Shown one piece after another: positions 10,997 through 22,500 of a stretch of 64,000 bases of DNA (positions are counted from its first letter, which is position 1; every line of letters begins with the position of its first letter). The notes below the pieces were generated by a model that saw only the letters and a program-made list of their open reading frames with translations, made no database searches and had not been told where the DNA came from. The DNA comes from Eurosta solidaginis (Eukaryota > Arthropoda > Insecta > Diptera > Tephritidae). The position numbers and the translations under genes are program-made. The stretch is from the NCBI RefSeq assembly GCF_040869045.1, contig NC_090322.1, positions 275,368,662 to 275,432,661 on the forward strand, given 5' to 3'.

Positions 10997-13829
10997 TTAT
11001 AACGGATAATATAGTAGTTTTACGTCTTTGAACTTTCTGCATAGCTGCTCTGTTTTTATCCATTCGTTGCTATTTATATCTGAATATTTAACAAAATTCT
11101 CATTCAGCTTAAGGGTGTGCTTAAGAAATCTGTAAAGAAATTAAATATGATATATTTGAAAACATACTTAGTACATGTTAGCTCAATCCACAAAGGTTCT
11201 AACCAGCAACTTTAACCTTTTATAGGAGAAACAAAAAATAGTATATTTTCATTTCTTCCCCATGATATATGCCTTAACTCGGCTATTGGTTCTAGCAATT
11301 TCACGTTTTTACTGGGGGTGTATTTTTATATATCATACCAAAATCTTTGAAAAACGCAGCTACGAAACATCTATTGGTTTGGGCCTTTGCGAACTTGCTT
11401 ACGACATAAGTTGCTCATATATATGTATGTATATTAATACGCATGTTATATTAACCTCAGCAATTTCGTAAGATATGTTTCATTTTCATATATCGCATCG
11501 TCAAACTGCAATTGGGCAAATATCTGCCAAAGGCAAAATAAAATCTCGCATAAAACAGTGCAAACCAAAGGCAGAGATTTGAGCATTTTCTCCAAGGTGC
11601 GTCGCCTTCTTGAATGCAATTCTCGTTGTGTCAAAAGTTCTAGTCTGGTATTAATAGAATGCTCGTAGTTCAAGCAAGTTGTGTAAACTAAATTCGAATT
11701 TTTTAATAACAACAAACTAAACTCGGAATCTTTTTTATGTCGATTAAATATTTTAATTTTACTTAATGACTTTAAATCACTTAGTAATTTTAAACTGTCG
11801 CCAGGTGTTTCTACCACATGCATTTCCATCAGCTTTTGTAATTGTTTTTTTCCAATAAGCAAAGCATCTTTTGTTAAACAGTTCAAATGAAAAACACTTT
11901 CGTAATTGTAGAAGGGAGATTCATAGTCCAACAAGCCCATTGATAAGAACATCAAAATATCACATAATAAAATATTATCTATAGCTTCTAGCTCAGCTTC
12001 ACCGTGGCTCACTTTATCACGTAAACGTGGCCCATTTGGCGCTATAAATAAATCATATACACATTTCTGCAGCTCCCCATTAACTATTCTGATATCAAGC
12101 AAATTATTTCTACATTTTCTTGCCACATTAGGTACATCATATTCAAATAAAGAATCCATTGTTATGTAGTACTCATTTAATTTGGCAGTAACATCAAATT
12201 TATTTACTCGCGCATATATTAGCCGCAGTAGCAATTCAATTTGTGGTATAATCAGTAGCACTACTTTCCAATATTGTAGTGTTTTGTAGTGGAGAAATAT
12301 TTGATACCAATAAATTTTGAAGTCGTTAATTAACCAGCTATGCCGTTTTATTTTTACACCGTATTTATATTCGTCAAACCAATTGGAGGGTATTTTTAAC
12401 TGATTATATACTTTTTCACATAATGGACTGAAATCTTTTATTTTTGGGCGTTCGATTAAAGGAGTCATTTTTTTCTTCTTCAAATCAGTACCTAAGGTAT
12501 GCATCAGCAGCAGTAGTATGCTGATGTAATAGTCTGGTATCTCTTGTGGCTTTGGAAAGCCATGCCAAACAATGTTTCGTAGATTAATTGAGTCGGGCGT
12601 GCCAACTATAATTTTTAGTATCGAGATCTACAATTTTGAAAAATGTATAATAAAGTAAATAACTACTTTAGAAATATAGATGGCATGATTATAAGCGCAC
12701 TAACAACAAAGACGTAACTTTTGAAAGAAATATTGAAGCTAAGAAATTGCGTCTAAAGAAGAGCGATAGCACAAAGCGCCTTGCGAGTTCACCCAACAAA
12801 GCTTGCCCTGTTTAAACACGTTCTTCAACCAAATTTTACACTTGATCTTGTTGAAAGAAAAAGTTTGGAAAGTGATTTGATACATATATTTCTACAGCTC
12901 GAAAGAGCCCTTTTAAGTAAAAGTTTTAGAACATTACGCGTGGTTTAGGAAGGCAAGCCATGTGTAACTTGTCAATATCTGCTCTTCCTCATTCAACTAA
13001 CAAGTGAGGGTAGACATTGCGTATGTCGAAACTTGTTCTATTTCGACGCCTGGGTCGCCTATCTTGGCTACTTTCGAAAAACGCCCCAGAATTGAGTGCA
13101 AACGATCCTCATTTTATTAATGAAGTAAGGCCTTTATCACAAATATATTGCGCTTCTTAAACAGCAGCCGATACAGGTCGACATTCCACTCTATAATCGG
13201 TGTATGAAAGTATTTTATTTTTAATTCGGAGCAATTTTTAAATCATCGAAAGTTACTCTTTATTACGTTAAATCCAATAAAAATTGTTAAAAATAAGGGC
13301 GTTTATAACTATGCATGGAGTATATATTTATACATACGGTTTCAGTTCCAAAAACACTGCATATCTCTTCAGTCCGTAGCAAATCGCGTAGTAAATGCGG
13401 TGGAGTACGTTTGTTACTTACAGTAAAATAAACATTCGCCAATGCATTATCCAAGAGGGAGGTCATTAAAAGGCAACTTTCCATGCTATTGGAATCCTCC
13501 GCATCTAGCAAAAGTAGTAGATACTTACAGTTCATTCCCAACCATTCCAGCTCCAAATCGTTCAAATCACAAAAAGTATTACAATAATAAAGGTGAATAC
13601 CGTCAAATATTGGTAATAATTTACGAAAACAACTCAAATACATTTCATGGCATTTTTCATTTGCTGTCAAATCGCCCTGCAATATTACATACATTTCTTT
13701 GAAATCCAGACACCAATCGGCAAGTAAATACTTTTTTATATCTCCTTTATATTTTGTTGAAACATCGCATTTATGATAAAATTTTGAAATATCCTTGCTC
13801 AGCAGACTGCCTTCGTCAAGATTATGCAT
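10997..13829 (-). CDS. ERMARD: ERMARD-like ER membrane protein, three exons
   Basis: Exons on the minus strand: 13829-13338, 12627-11456 and 11129-10997. Each junction has GT/AG signals (donors gtatgt and gttaat; acceptors ttgtag and tttacag). The sum is 1797 bases, 598 residues plus stop, with no internal stop. Family hallmarks (endoplasmic reticulum membrane-associated RNA degradation protein, DUF4209-type): ALANVYFTV then [17 protein letters not shown] near residues 130-160, the paired motifs [11 protein letters not shown] (about 180-190, spanning the first junction) and [12 protein letters not shown] (about 362-373), and a hydrophobic segment [18 protein letters not shown] near residues 515-535 that fits a membrane anchor. 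Human ERMARD is somewhat longer (about 680). The biochemical role is poorly defined; the vertebrate protein has been linked to ER and neuronal migration. The start is the first ATG of exon 1. The second exon alone would falsely end at 11446. Confidence 0.85.
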
Positions 13830-14008
13830 TTTTGTTGTACAAATATCAGTGCTTGTATATTATGGTTGCAGTCTTCCATTGACTAACTTTATAATTTCTA
13901 TTTGGCCCGGCTTCGGCCTATTGTTTACCTCAATAGTTTTGTTTGTTTGTTTGTTTGTTTGAAGTTTTAAGTTGCTTCCATTCATTTATTTTTATGAAAA
14001 ACTATCTT
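13830..14008. promoter_or_regulatory. ERMARD upstream region with (GTTT)n run
   Basis: Short 5' flank of the ERMARD gene. It holds a GTTT tetranucleotide run near 13938-13960 and a GC-rich patch ggcccggcttcggcc near 13903. The segment ends at ttggcgcgg, the GC-rich octamer duplicated by the P-like element at 14017. No core promoter motif is clear. Confidence 0.4.
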
Positions 14009-14016
14009 GGCGCGGC

Positions 14017-15719
14017 CATAGTGTACATAAATAAGTGTGTCAACTAAGCGATAAACGTCAAAACTACAAACAGCCTCGCTCACCTGATGCAAATCTCAGG
14101 TCTAGAGTTGCATTTTTGGTACTTAAGAGTACTTCAAGCTGAGTTGCATTTGATAGTTTATTAAATTTTGTAGTAATTACAGATGAAATAGTTGCATATA
14201 TTTCCGCGGAAATAAGAATACTAGAAGATTTGTAGCCTGCAACAATGCGGAAACATGCGGAAAGCAAAATTTATTTAAATTAGAGTCAAAATATAAAGGC
14301 CACACGTGTAACATGGAAAAATTTCACTTCTAAGGCTGTTTGCACAAATGCATGAGGGAAAATTGTATAAACGCTTTGGTCGCTTCAAAGCAAACGTACG
14401 GCGTTTCATTCGCCATCATCCGGTGGCAAAATCCTGAGCCAGATAAATAATTTTGCATGTAAATGCAATAAAAACGATTTGAGCCAGATAAATCCATATA
14501 GAAGTCTGGTTCAAATTGTGAGCCAGATAATTTGTTAATTACTTCTTTTTAGTTTGGCAACGCTGCCTTTAATAAACCTACTTTTTCAAAATTAGATGTC
14601 GCTGCTTAGCATTTCGCCGTATGAGTTAAATGAAAAACAGCGGCGACATCTGCCTATCACATTTCACGTGTGCGAAAATTTCACGACATCTGCTTTTCAA
14701 GTCTCTCAATGATCCAGAGTATTTCCGTGAGAAGTGAGCGTTGTCCGGAGCTGTAAAACTCATTGGAAGGTGGCAATTGTTTTTCGTATGGCGTTGTCAA
14801 AGCGTAGGCACGCAACCAAAGAACTTATGTAAATTTTTCGATACTTCGCCCGACAGATGAATTAATGAATGCAAGACAACCAAAGCGTCTGTGAAAATCC
14901 GCCTTAATTTTTGTAGCTGTGAAAGTCTCCTGGAAATAAAATGGTGCTGTAAGTGCAAACAAATCAAACTCCTATATGACACTACTTTATTTTCTATGTA
15001 TTTTTCTTCTATTTTTTTCTTATATTCTTTGTCGAGGGAGCCAATAAGGTTTCAGTACTGATGTAAGTGTGTGAACTATATTTAAAAAAATTAACGAAAT
15101 ACAAGAAAAATACATCGTAGTTCATTAAAAACAAACAAGCCAGTTTGTATTTCGATAGGGTTTTTTGACATTAGGTCATTTTTTCTTCATTTTTTCTGAC
15201 AAATGAAAATTTTGTTTTTATTTTCAAAATTTTGTGCCTAAAAACACAACTAAATTTAAAGTGTAAATTGTGTGTGCAAATGAGTTTTCAATAAGTGTAC
15301 ATTTTTCAGTTTTTCATAGTTAAGGAATTGACCTCCAGATTCTTGTGTTACACAAATATAGTGAACTTGGGTACAGAAATTAAAATTAAAAAGTGTTTCA
15401 CAATAATTTAAAAAACTCTACGTTTTCTCTGCTTTTTACACTTAAATGAGTAACCCTCCGTAATAAATTAAACTTTTAATGAAAATCAATAACTCTGAAC
15501 AGAACACTTTTCGCCATGATATAATATTAAAATGCTGTGGAACAGGGGCAACACTTTTGTGACTACATAAACCCTGTTTCAATCTTTTACGTCTCTGCAC
15601 AGAACCCTAATGGACCGTTTTCAACCGAAACAGCAATGGCAACCCAGATTTTCCCGTTATGCACACTTAAGCGAGTGCCTTTCAGAAAGAAGTCAACACA
15701 CTTGTATAGGTACACTATG
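14017..15719. mobile_element. P-superfamily-like non-autonomous element, copy 1
   Basis: 1703 bp bounded by inverted terminal repeats that start CATAGTGTAC and keep AAGTGTGT at positions 17-24 (about 23 of 28 positions match between the ends). It is flanked by a perfect 8-bp duplication GGCGCGGC (14009-14016 and 15720-15727). CAT start, AAG at positions 17-19 and a GC-rich 8-bp duplication all fit the P superfamily; hAT also makes 8-bp duplications but usually starts CAG. No transposase frame remains. A block at about 14410-14770, with three gagccagataa motifs, is absent from the second copy at 58555-60516. It sits 188 bp upstream of the ERMARD start codon. Confidence 0.85.
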
Positions 15720-15836
15720 GGCGCGGCTTACTTATAAGCTATAACTAATTCTTATTTTGTGAATCTTTCAGATGTCTAGCTTGGTTTCTTTACCAAACTT
15801 TAGTAAAGGTATCATCTGATTGTTAAATGTGCTCAT

Positions 15837-17009
15837 CACTGATGACATGTTACCATGGCGCAACGATACAAGGTGGCAGCATGGAACAGCTGATTATAAA
15901 CGTTTTTTATTTGTTCGGATACATCAACTTCCGGTGCAGTACGATTTTAACATTTGTCCATCGAATTTACAAAAACAAAGTACATGGAATTTTTATTTAT
16001 GTTTGTAGGTATGTTACCATGCTGCCACCTTGTATCATTCCGCTATGCCTGAAACGAAACATTCATTCTCTCTCAATTCGTTTCCACTTTGCAGGAATGG
16101 GGCTTGAAATCAGCTGTCAGTTCATTCAATTGTAAACAAAAGTTCATTCGTTTCCAAGAATGGGTCCTGAAAATGGTGCCTAAAATTCGCAAAAAAAAAC
16201 TCCAAGAAATCCGTTCGGTTCCATTATTTTCAAATAAATCAGCAAGTAAGCTGATAAAAACTTATTCAAATTTATAAAAAAGGCAAAGTTTTGTCGAAAT
16301 ATTTTGTGGTATATAAGTGAAAAAATATGAAATAATACATTTCGATTGCATTGCTGTGATTTGCTGCACTGGCATCGCCATAAGATAACAATGAACGGCT
16401 AGCCCCTTTTTTCACTATGATGCGACCAAACCGTTTATGTGCATACATATGCATATCCACATACAACAAAAACCGCGAAAAATACGAAATTAGATCACTT
16501 GGTGAAGTACCTGCGTTGTCGTCCGCAAAAGGCTATTAATTAAACATGTTGCGTTAACCTATACGTATACATACAATTTATCTCAGCTGTCAAAAATGGA
16601 ATGTCGAAACGCTCCACAAAAACATGGCCTTTATGCATCCACTTACATCAATGCGAAGACTAAGAAGCTGACTTTTATATCAATCGAAAGTTATTACCGA
16701 AACCCGTTTCGTGTGCAGCCTTTCGATGAAAGGTGTTTAACTGATAAATTTTCCAAGAGTGAAAAATAATTATTTTTTTCTTCGGATTTGTAATCGTGAA
16801 AAAAATTCGAGTTTTTTGATGTCCCATTTGACAAGTAAATTTTCGGTGAAAATCATGAATTAAACCTTTACCATGTAAAATACCCAAAAGTTATTCTGAA
16901 ATGCCCAAATTTGGTTTTGAGCGTGATGGCACCTATGGCCAATGTTACAAAAAATGCACATTTTCACGCGCTCTCAGAGAACGAGAAGTTTCATATCAGG
17001 TCATCAGTG
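15837..17009. mobile_element. 8-bp-TSD DNA transposon A (carries a MITE)
   Basis: 1173 bp with inverted ends: left begins CACTGATGAC and resumes CTGAAACGAAAC after the inserted MITE; right ends GTTTCATATCAGGTCATCAG-TG. The flanks are a perfect 8-bp duplication GTGCTCAT (15829-15836 and 17010-17017). No coding region. The family (hAT or P) is not settled. A 194-bp P-like MITE sits about 10 bp inside the left end. Confidence 0.85.
15854..16047 (+). mobile_element. P-like MITE, copy 1 (in element A)
   Basis: 194 bp with 31-bp inverted ends: CATGGCGCAA then CGATACAAGGTGGCAGCATG-G on the left, CATAGCGGAA then TGATACAAGGTGGCAGCATG-G on the right strand. The 31-bp length, CAT start and AAGGTGG at positions 17-23 match the layout of P-element termini. 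The flanking duplication is damaged here, unlike the copies at 17046 and 58297. Orientation is opposite to the copy in element B. Confidence 0.85.
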
Positions 17010-17033
17010 GTGCTCATGTTATTGACAATTGAG

Positions 17034-18213
17034 CACTGATGACCTCATAGCGGAATGATACAAGGTGGCAGCATGGTGACATACCTACAAACAAATAAAA
17101 ATTCCATGTACTTTTTTTTGTAAATTCGATGGACAAATATCAAAATCGTACTGCACCGGAAGTTGATGTATCAAATCAAATAAAAAAAGTTTATAATCAG
17201 CTGTTCCATGCTGCCACCTTGTATCGTTGCGCCATGGATGACCTGATACGAAACATCCTTTCTCTCTCAATTCGTTTCCAGGAATGAGGTTTGAAATCAG
17301 CTGTCTGTTCATTCAATTGTAAACAAAAGTTCATTCGTTTCCAAGAATGGGTCTTGAAATCAGATGGCTATAGAGTTGCCTAAAATACTAAAAAAAAAAC
17401 TCCACGAAATCCGTTCGGTTTCATTATTTTCAAATAAATCAGCAGTAAGCTGATAAAAACTTATTAAAATTTATAAAAAAGGCAAAGTTTTATAAAAATA
17501 TTTTGTGGTAGATAAGTGAAAAAATATGAAGTAATATATTTCGATTGCGTTGCTTTGCTTAGTTGCTCTGGCACCGCCATAAGATAACAATGAACGGCTA
17601 GCCCCTTTTTTCACTTTGATGCGACCAAAACGTTTATGTACATACATATGTGTATCCACAAACAATAAAAAACGCAAAAGATTTATAAGAAATTACGAAA
17701 TTAGATCACTTGAAGTATCTGCGTTGTCGCCCGCATAAGGCTATTAATTAAACATGTTGCGTTAACCCATACCTACAATTTATCTCAGCTGTCAAAAATG
17801 GAATGTCGCAACGCTCCACAAAAACATGGGCTTTATGCATCCATTTACATCAATGCGAAGACTAAGAATCTGACTTTTACCAATCGAAAGTTGCTACCAA
17901 AACCCGTTTCGTGTGCAGCCCTTCGATTAAAGGTATTGTCACTGATAAATTTTCCACGGGTGAAAAAGGGTTATTTTTTTCTTCAGATTTGTAATCTTGA
18001 CAAAAATTCGAGTTTTTTGGTATCCCATTTGACAATCTTGAGTACATTTTCAGTGAAAATCATAAATTAAACCTTCACCGTGTAAAATACCCCAAAGTTA
18101 TTCTGAAATGCCCAAATTTGATTTTGAGTATGATGGCATCTATGGCCAATGTTATAAAAAATGCACATTTTCACGCGCTCTCAGAGAGCGAGAAGTTTAT
18201 CAGGTCATCAGTG
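17034..18213. mobile_element. 8-bp-TSD DNA transposon B (carries an inverted MITE)
   Basis: A second member of the family at 15837-17009, only 24 bp away and in the same orientation. It starts CACTGATGACCT and ends ATCAGGTCATCAGTG, flanked by CAATTGAG (17026-17033) and CGATTGAG (18214-18221), a 7/8 match. Outside the MITE it is highly similar to element A over about 980 bp. No coding region. Confidence 0.85.
17046..17236 (-). mobile_element. P-like MITE, copy 2 (in element B)
   Basis: 191 bp, same family as 15854-16047 but inverted. It is flanked by a perfect 8-bp duplication GATGACCT (17038-17045 and 17237-17244), which also restores the terminal sequence of element B when removed. Internal sequence contains the family marker cttccggtgcagtacga on the opposite strand. 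Confidence 0.9.
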
Positions 18214-18216
18214 CGA

Positions 18217-19500
18217 TTGAGTTCGATTGCATTAAGGGTGGAAACTTCTCTCTGGTAGTGTTGTATTTTGAAGAATCGAAAATGATATGATCAATGGTTT
18301 CTGGTACGTTGCAATTTTCCCATTTTATTTCTTCTGTAATACTATTTTCACACAGACGGCTTATTGAATAATGCATTGTTTTAAAATCAGACTCCGGATC
18401 ATCCATAATCATCTCATTTCCATTATCTTCAAAACGTCTTTTGGGTTTTCTCTTTCGAATGTCCGGAAACTTTGGCGAAATGTTCAATTGACTAGCAACT
18501 GTTTTGCGTTCGTTTAAAATTGTTTCCCATTGGTTCCTGATCAACTTCAAATCAGCTAATAAGGCGTCTAGATGTCGGACCTCAACATCTATGGTGGGGT
18601 CTCTAGCTTGGATGACCACGTTTCTTTCATTAATGGTAGTCATCATTTTGAACCAAATTGAGGACAGTAAGATACATTCGAACTTGTTGATGTACTTGAG
18701 AATGCCAGTAACATCGCCGCATGGTTGCGCAGTCAAATTTCGCTTCTGCCTGAAAGTCTATGAAGAGAGCTCGGTACATTTTTTTTTAGGATGTCCCATC
18801 GTTGTGGAGTGCTGCTGAAAATAGTAAAACATTTTTGTACAACTCCAAAGAAAGTAATTGCAGCCGTACTACATTCTGTAGCATCAACACCACATAAATT
18901 GAGACTGTGGGCTGCACAAAGCCAGTAAACAGCATTTGAGTTTTTGTCGAGAATGCGACCTAGTGCTCCGTTGTATGCTCTTTTCATATTGGCGCCGTTA
19001 TCATACCCTTGTGCACGACAATCTTCAATCAAGCATGGCAAATTAGATCAGCGATTTTATGACCAGTTTTTGGTTACAATTGACGAAAACCAAAAAACGT
19101 TCTTGAATTGTAAAATTTGTTGCTTTCGAATTGAAATGGAGTTAGCGCAAAATGAACGTAGTCAACGTCACTAGCATCAGGAATAGCATCAACGATAATA
19201 GCAAAATACTTGGCCTTCTTTCCTTGAACTTGTAAACGTTTGTGCTGCTGTTATGAAATCCTAACTTTCTCCATATGATCTCTAAGTATCGGATCATAAT
19301 GGCTTATGAGATCTTAGATGCCCAAAAAATATCAATTGTTTCGTTCACCAAGATATATACCTTCACCTTGCAGGCTAGACCTCTTTCACCCAAAAATAAA
19401 ATAGTGTCCAAAATTCTATATAAAGTTTCTTTCCACTTTTGAGTTTCAGTGATTAGCTGTTCATTGATAAGTGTATTAATTGTAGCCTCCTTTTGAATTA
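18217..19500 (-). pseudogene. hAT transposase (DUF4371 / ZMYM-like), decayed
   Basis: Minus-strand remnants of a hAT-family transposase of the type annotated as zinc finger MYM-type 1-like. From N to C: QKWKETLYRILDTILFLGER near 19440-19380, a catalytic-core-like stretch AKYFAIIVDAIPDASDVDYV near 19220-19150, then CRAQGYDNGANMKRAYNGAL with CAAHSLNLCGVDATECS (19030-18860), FFGVVQKCFTIFSSTPQRWD, and SIWFKMMTTINERNVVIQAR (18660-18590). Several frameshifts and stops separate these. The C-terminal hATC dimerisation region was not found; the reading is lost where elements A and B are inserted. A likely 5' end of the same hAT element lies at 24115-24331. Confidence 0.8.
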
Positions 19501-19559
19501 GATTTTGTAAAGATCGCCATTGAATATAACATTTAATGTGATCTTGAGTATATTCGTGT

Positions 19560-22500
19560 GATGGCAGTTTATCGTATAGCTTCTTCCATACTTAGAATTT
19601 CGAATATTCGCACAACAAATTTTAGGTCGATTTAAAGTATTGGTGCTTAATAGACGAGATATGTAGATATAGACTTCCATATATCAAAATCATCAGTATC
19701 GAAAAGAAATTTGATTGAGCCATGTCCGTCCATCCGTTAACACGATAACTTGAGTAAATTTTGAGGTATCTTGATGAAATTTGGTGTGTAGGTTCCTGGC
19801 CACTCATCTCAGATTGCTATTTAAAATGAACGATATCGGACTAAAAACACGCCCACCTTTTCGATATCGAAAATTTCGAGAAATCGAAAAAGTGCGATAA
19901 TTCATTACCAAAGACGGATAAAGCGATGAAACTTGGCAGGTGAGTTGAACTTATGTCGCAGAATAGAAAATTAGTAAAGTTTTGGACAATGGGCGTGGCA
20001 CCGCCCACTTTTAATAGAAGGTAATTTTTTTAAGTCAAATTTAAAAATAAAGTTAATATCTTTACAGTATATAAGTAAATTATGTCAACATTCAACTCCA
20101 GTAATGATATGGTGCAACAAAATTCAAAAATAAAAGAAAATTTCAAAATGGGCGTGGCTCCGCCCTTTTTCATTTAATTTATCTAGGATACTTTTATTGC
20201 CATAAGTCGAACAAAAATTTACCAATCCTTGTGAAATTTGGTAGAGGCTTAGATTCTAGGACGATAACTGTTTTCTGTGAAAAAGGGCGAAATCGGTTGA
20301 AGCCATGCCCAGTTTTTATACACAGTCAACCGTCTGTCCTTCCGCTCGGCCGTTAACACGATAGCTTCAGCAAAAATCGATATATCTCCTATACCTCTAT
20401 GGCGATATCTCGAAAAAACTTCCACCCATAGAACTAAGGCCCACGCCCTTTTAAAAAACTCATTAACACCTTTCATTAGATACCCATATCGTACAAACAA
20501 ATTCTAGACTCACCCCTGGTCCACCTTTATGGCGATATCTCGAAAAAACGTCCACCCATAGAACTAAGGCCCACTCCCTTTTAAAATACTCATTTGCACC
20601 TTTTGTTTGATACCAATATTGTACAAAGGCATTTTAGAGTCACCCCTGGTTCACCTTTATGGCGATATCTCGAAAAAACATCTCGAAAAAACATCCACCC
20701 ATAGAACTAAGGCCCACTCCCTTTTAAAATACTCATTAACATCTTTCATTTGATACACATATCGTACAAACAAATTCTAGACTCACCCCTGGTCCACCTT
20801 TATGGCGATATCTCGAAAAGGCGTCCACCTATAGAACTAAGGTTTACGCCCTTTTAAAAAACTCATTAACACCTTTCATTTGATACCCATATCGTACAAA
20901 CAAATTCTAGAGTCAGCCCTGGTCCACCTTTATGGCAATATCTCAAAAAGGCGTCCACCCATAGAACTAAGGCCCACTCCCTTTTAAAATACTCATTAAC
21001 ACCTTTCTTTTGATACCCATATTGTACAAACGCATTCTAGAGTCACCCCTGGTCAACCTTTATGGCGGTATCTCGAAAAGGCGTCCACCTATAGAACTAA
21101 GGCCCACGCCCTTTTAAAATACTCATTAACACCTTTCATTTGGTATCCATATCGAACAAACAAATTCTAGACACACCCCTGGTCCACCTTTATGGCGATA
21201 TCTCGAAAAAACGTCCACCCATAGAACTAAGGCCCACTCCCTTTTAAAATACTCATTTACACCTTTTGTTTGATACCCATATTGTACAAACGCATTCCAG
21301 AGTCACCCCTGGTCCACGTTTATGGTGATATCTCGAAAAAACGGCCACCCATAGAACTAAGGCCCACTCCCTTTTAAAATAATCATTAACACCTTTCATT
21401 TGGTATCCATATCGAACAAACAAATTCTAGACTCACCCCTGGTCCACCTTTATGGCGATATCTCGAAAAAACGTCCACCCATAGAACTAAGGCCCACTCC
21501 CTTTTAAAACACTCATTTGCACCTTTTGTTTGATACCAATATTGTACAAACGCATTTTAGAGTCACCCCTGGTTCACCTTTATGGCGATATCTCGAAAAA
21601 ACATCTCGAAAAAACATCCACCCATAGAACTAAGGCCCACTCCCTTTTAAAATACTCATTAACATCTTTCATTTGATACCCATATCGTACAAACAAATTC
21701 TAGACTCACCCCTGGTCCACCTTTATGGCGATATCTCGAAAAGGCGTCCACCTATAGAACTAAGGTCTACGCCCTTTTAAAAAACTCATTAACACCTTTC
21801 ATTTGATACCCATATCGTACAAACAAATTCTAGAGTCAGCCCTGGTCCACCTTTATGGCAATATCTCAAAAAGGCGTCCACCCATAGAACTAAGGCCCAC
21901 TCCCTTTTAAAATACTCATTAACACCTTTCTTTTGATACCCATATTGACAAACGCATTCTAGAGTCACCCCTGGTCAACCTTTATGGTGATATCTCGAAA
22001 AAACGTCCACCCATAGAACTAAGGCCCACTCCCTTTTAAAATACTCATTAACACCTTTCTTTTGATACCCATATTGTACAAACGCATTCTAGAGTCACCC
22101 CTGGTCAACCTTTATGGCGGTATCTCGAAAAGGCGTCCACCTATAGAACTAAGGCCCACGCCCTTTTAAAATACTCATTAACACCTTTCATTTGGTATCC
22201 ATATCGAACAAACAAATTCTAGACACACCCCTGGTCCACCTTTATGGCGATATCTCGAAAAAACGTCCACCCATAGAACTAAGGCCCACTCCCTTTTAAA
22301 ATACTCATTTACACCTTTTGTTTGATACCCATATTGTACAAACGCATTCCAGAGTCACCCTTGGTCCACGTTTATGGCGATATCTCGAAAAAACGGCCAC
22401 CCATAGAACTAAGGCCCACTCCCTTTTAAAATACTCATTAACCCCTTTCTTTTGATACCCATATTGTACAAACGCATTCTAGAGTCACCCCTGGTCAACC

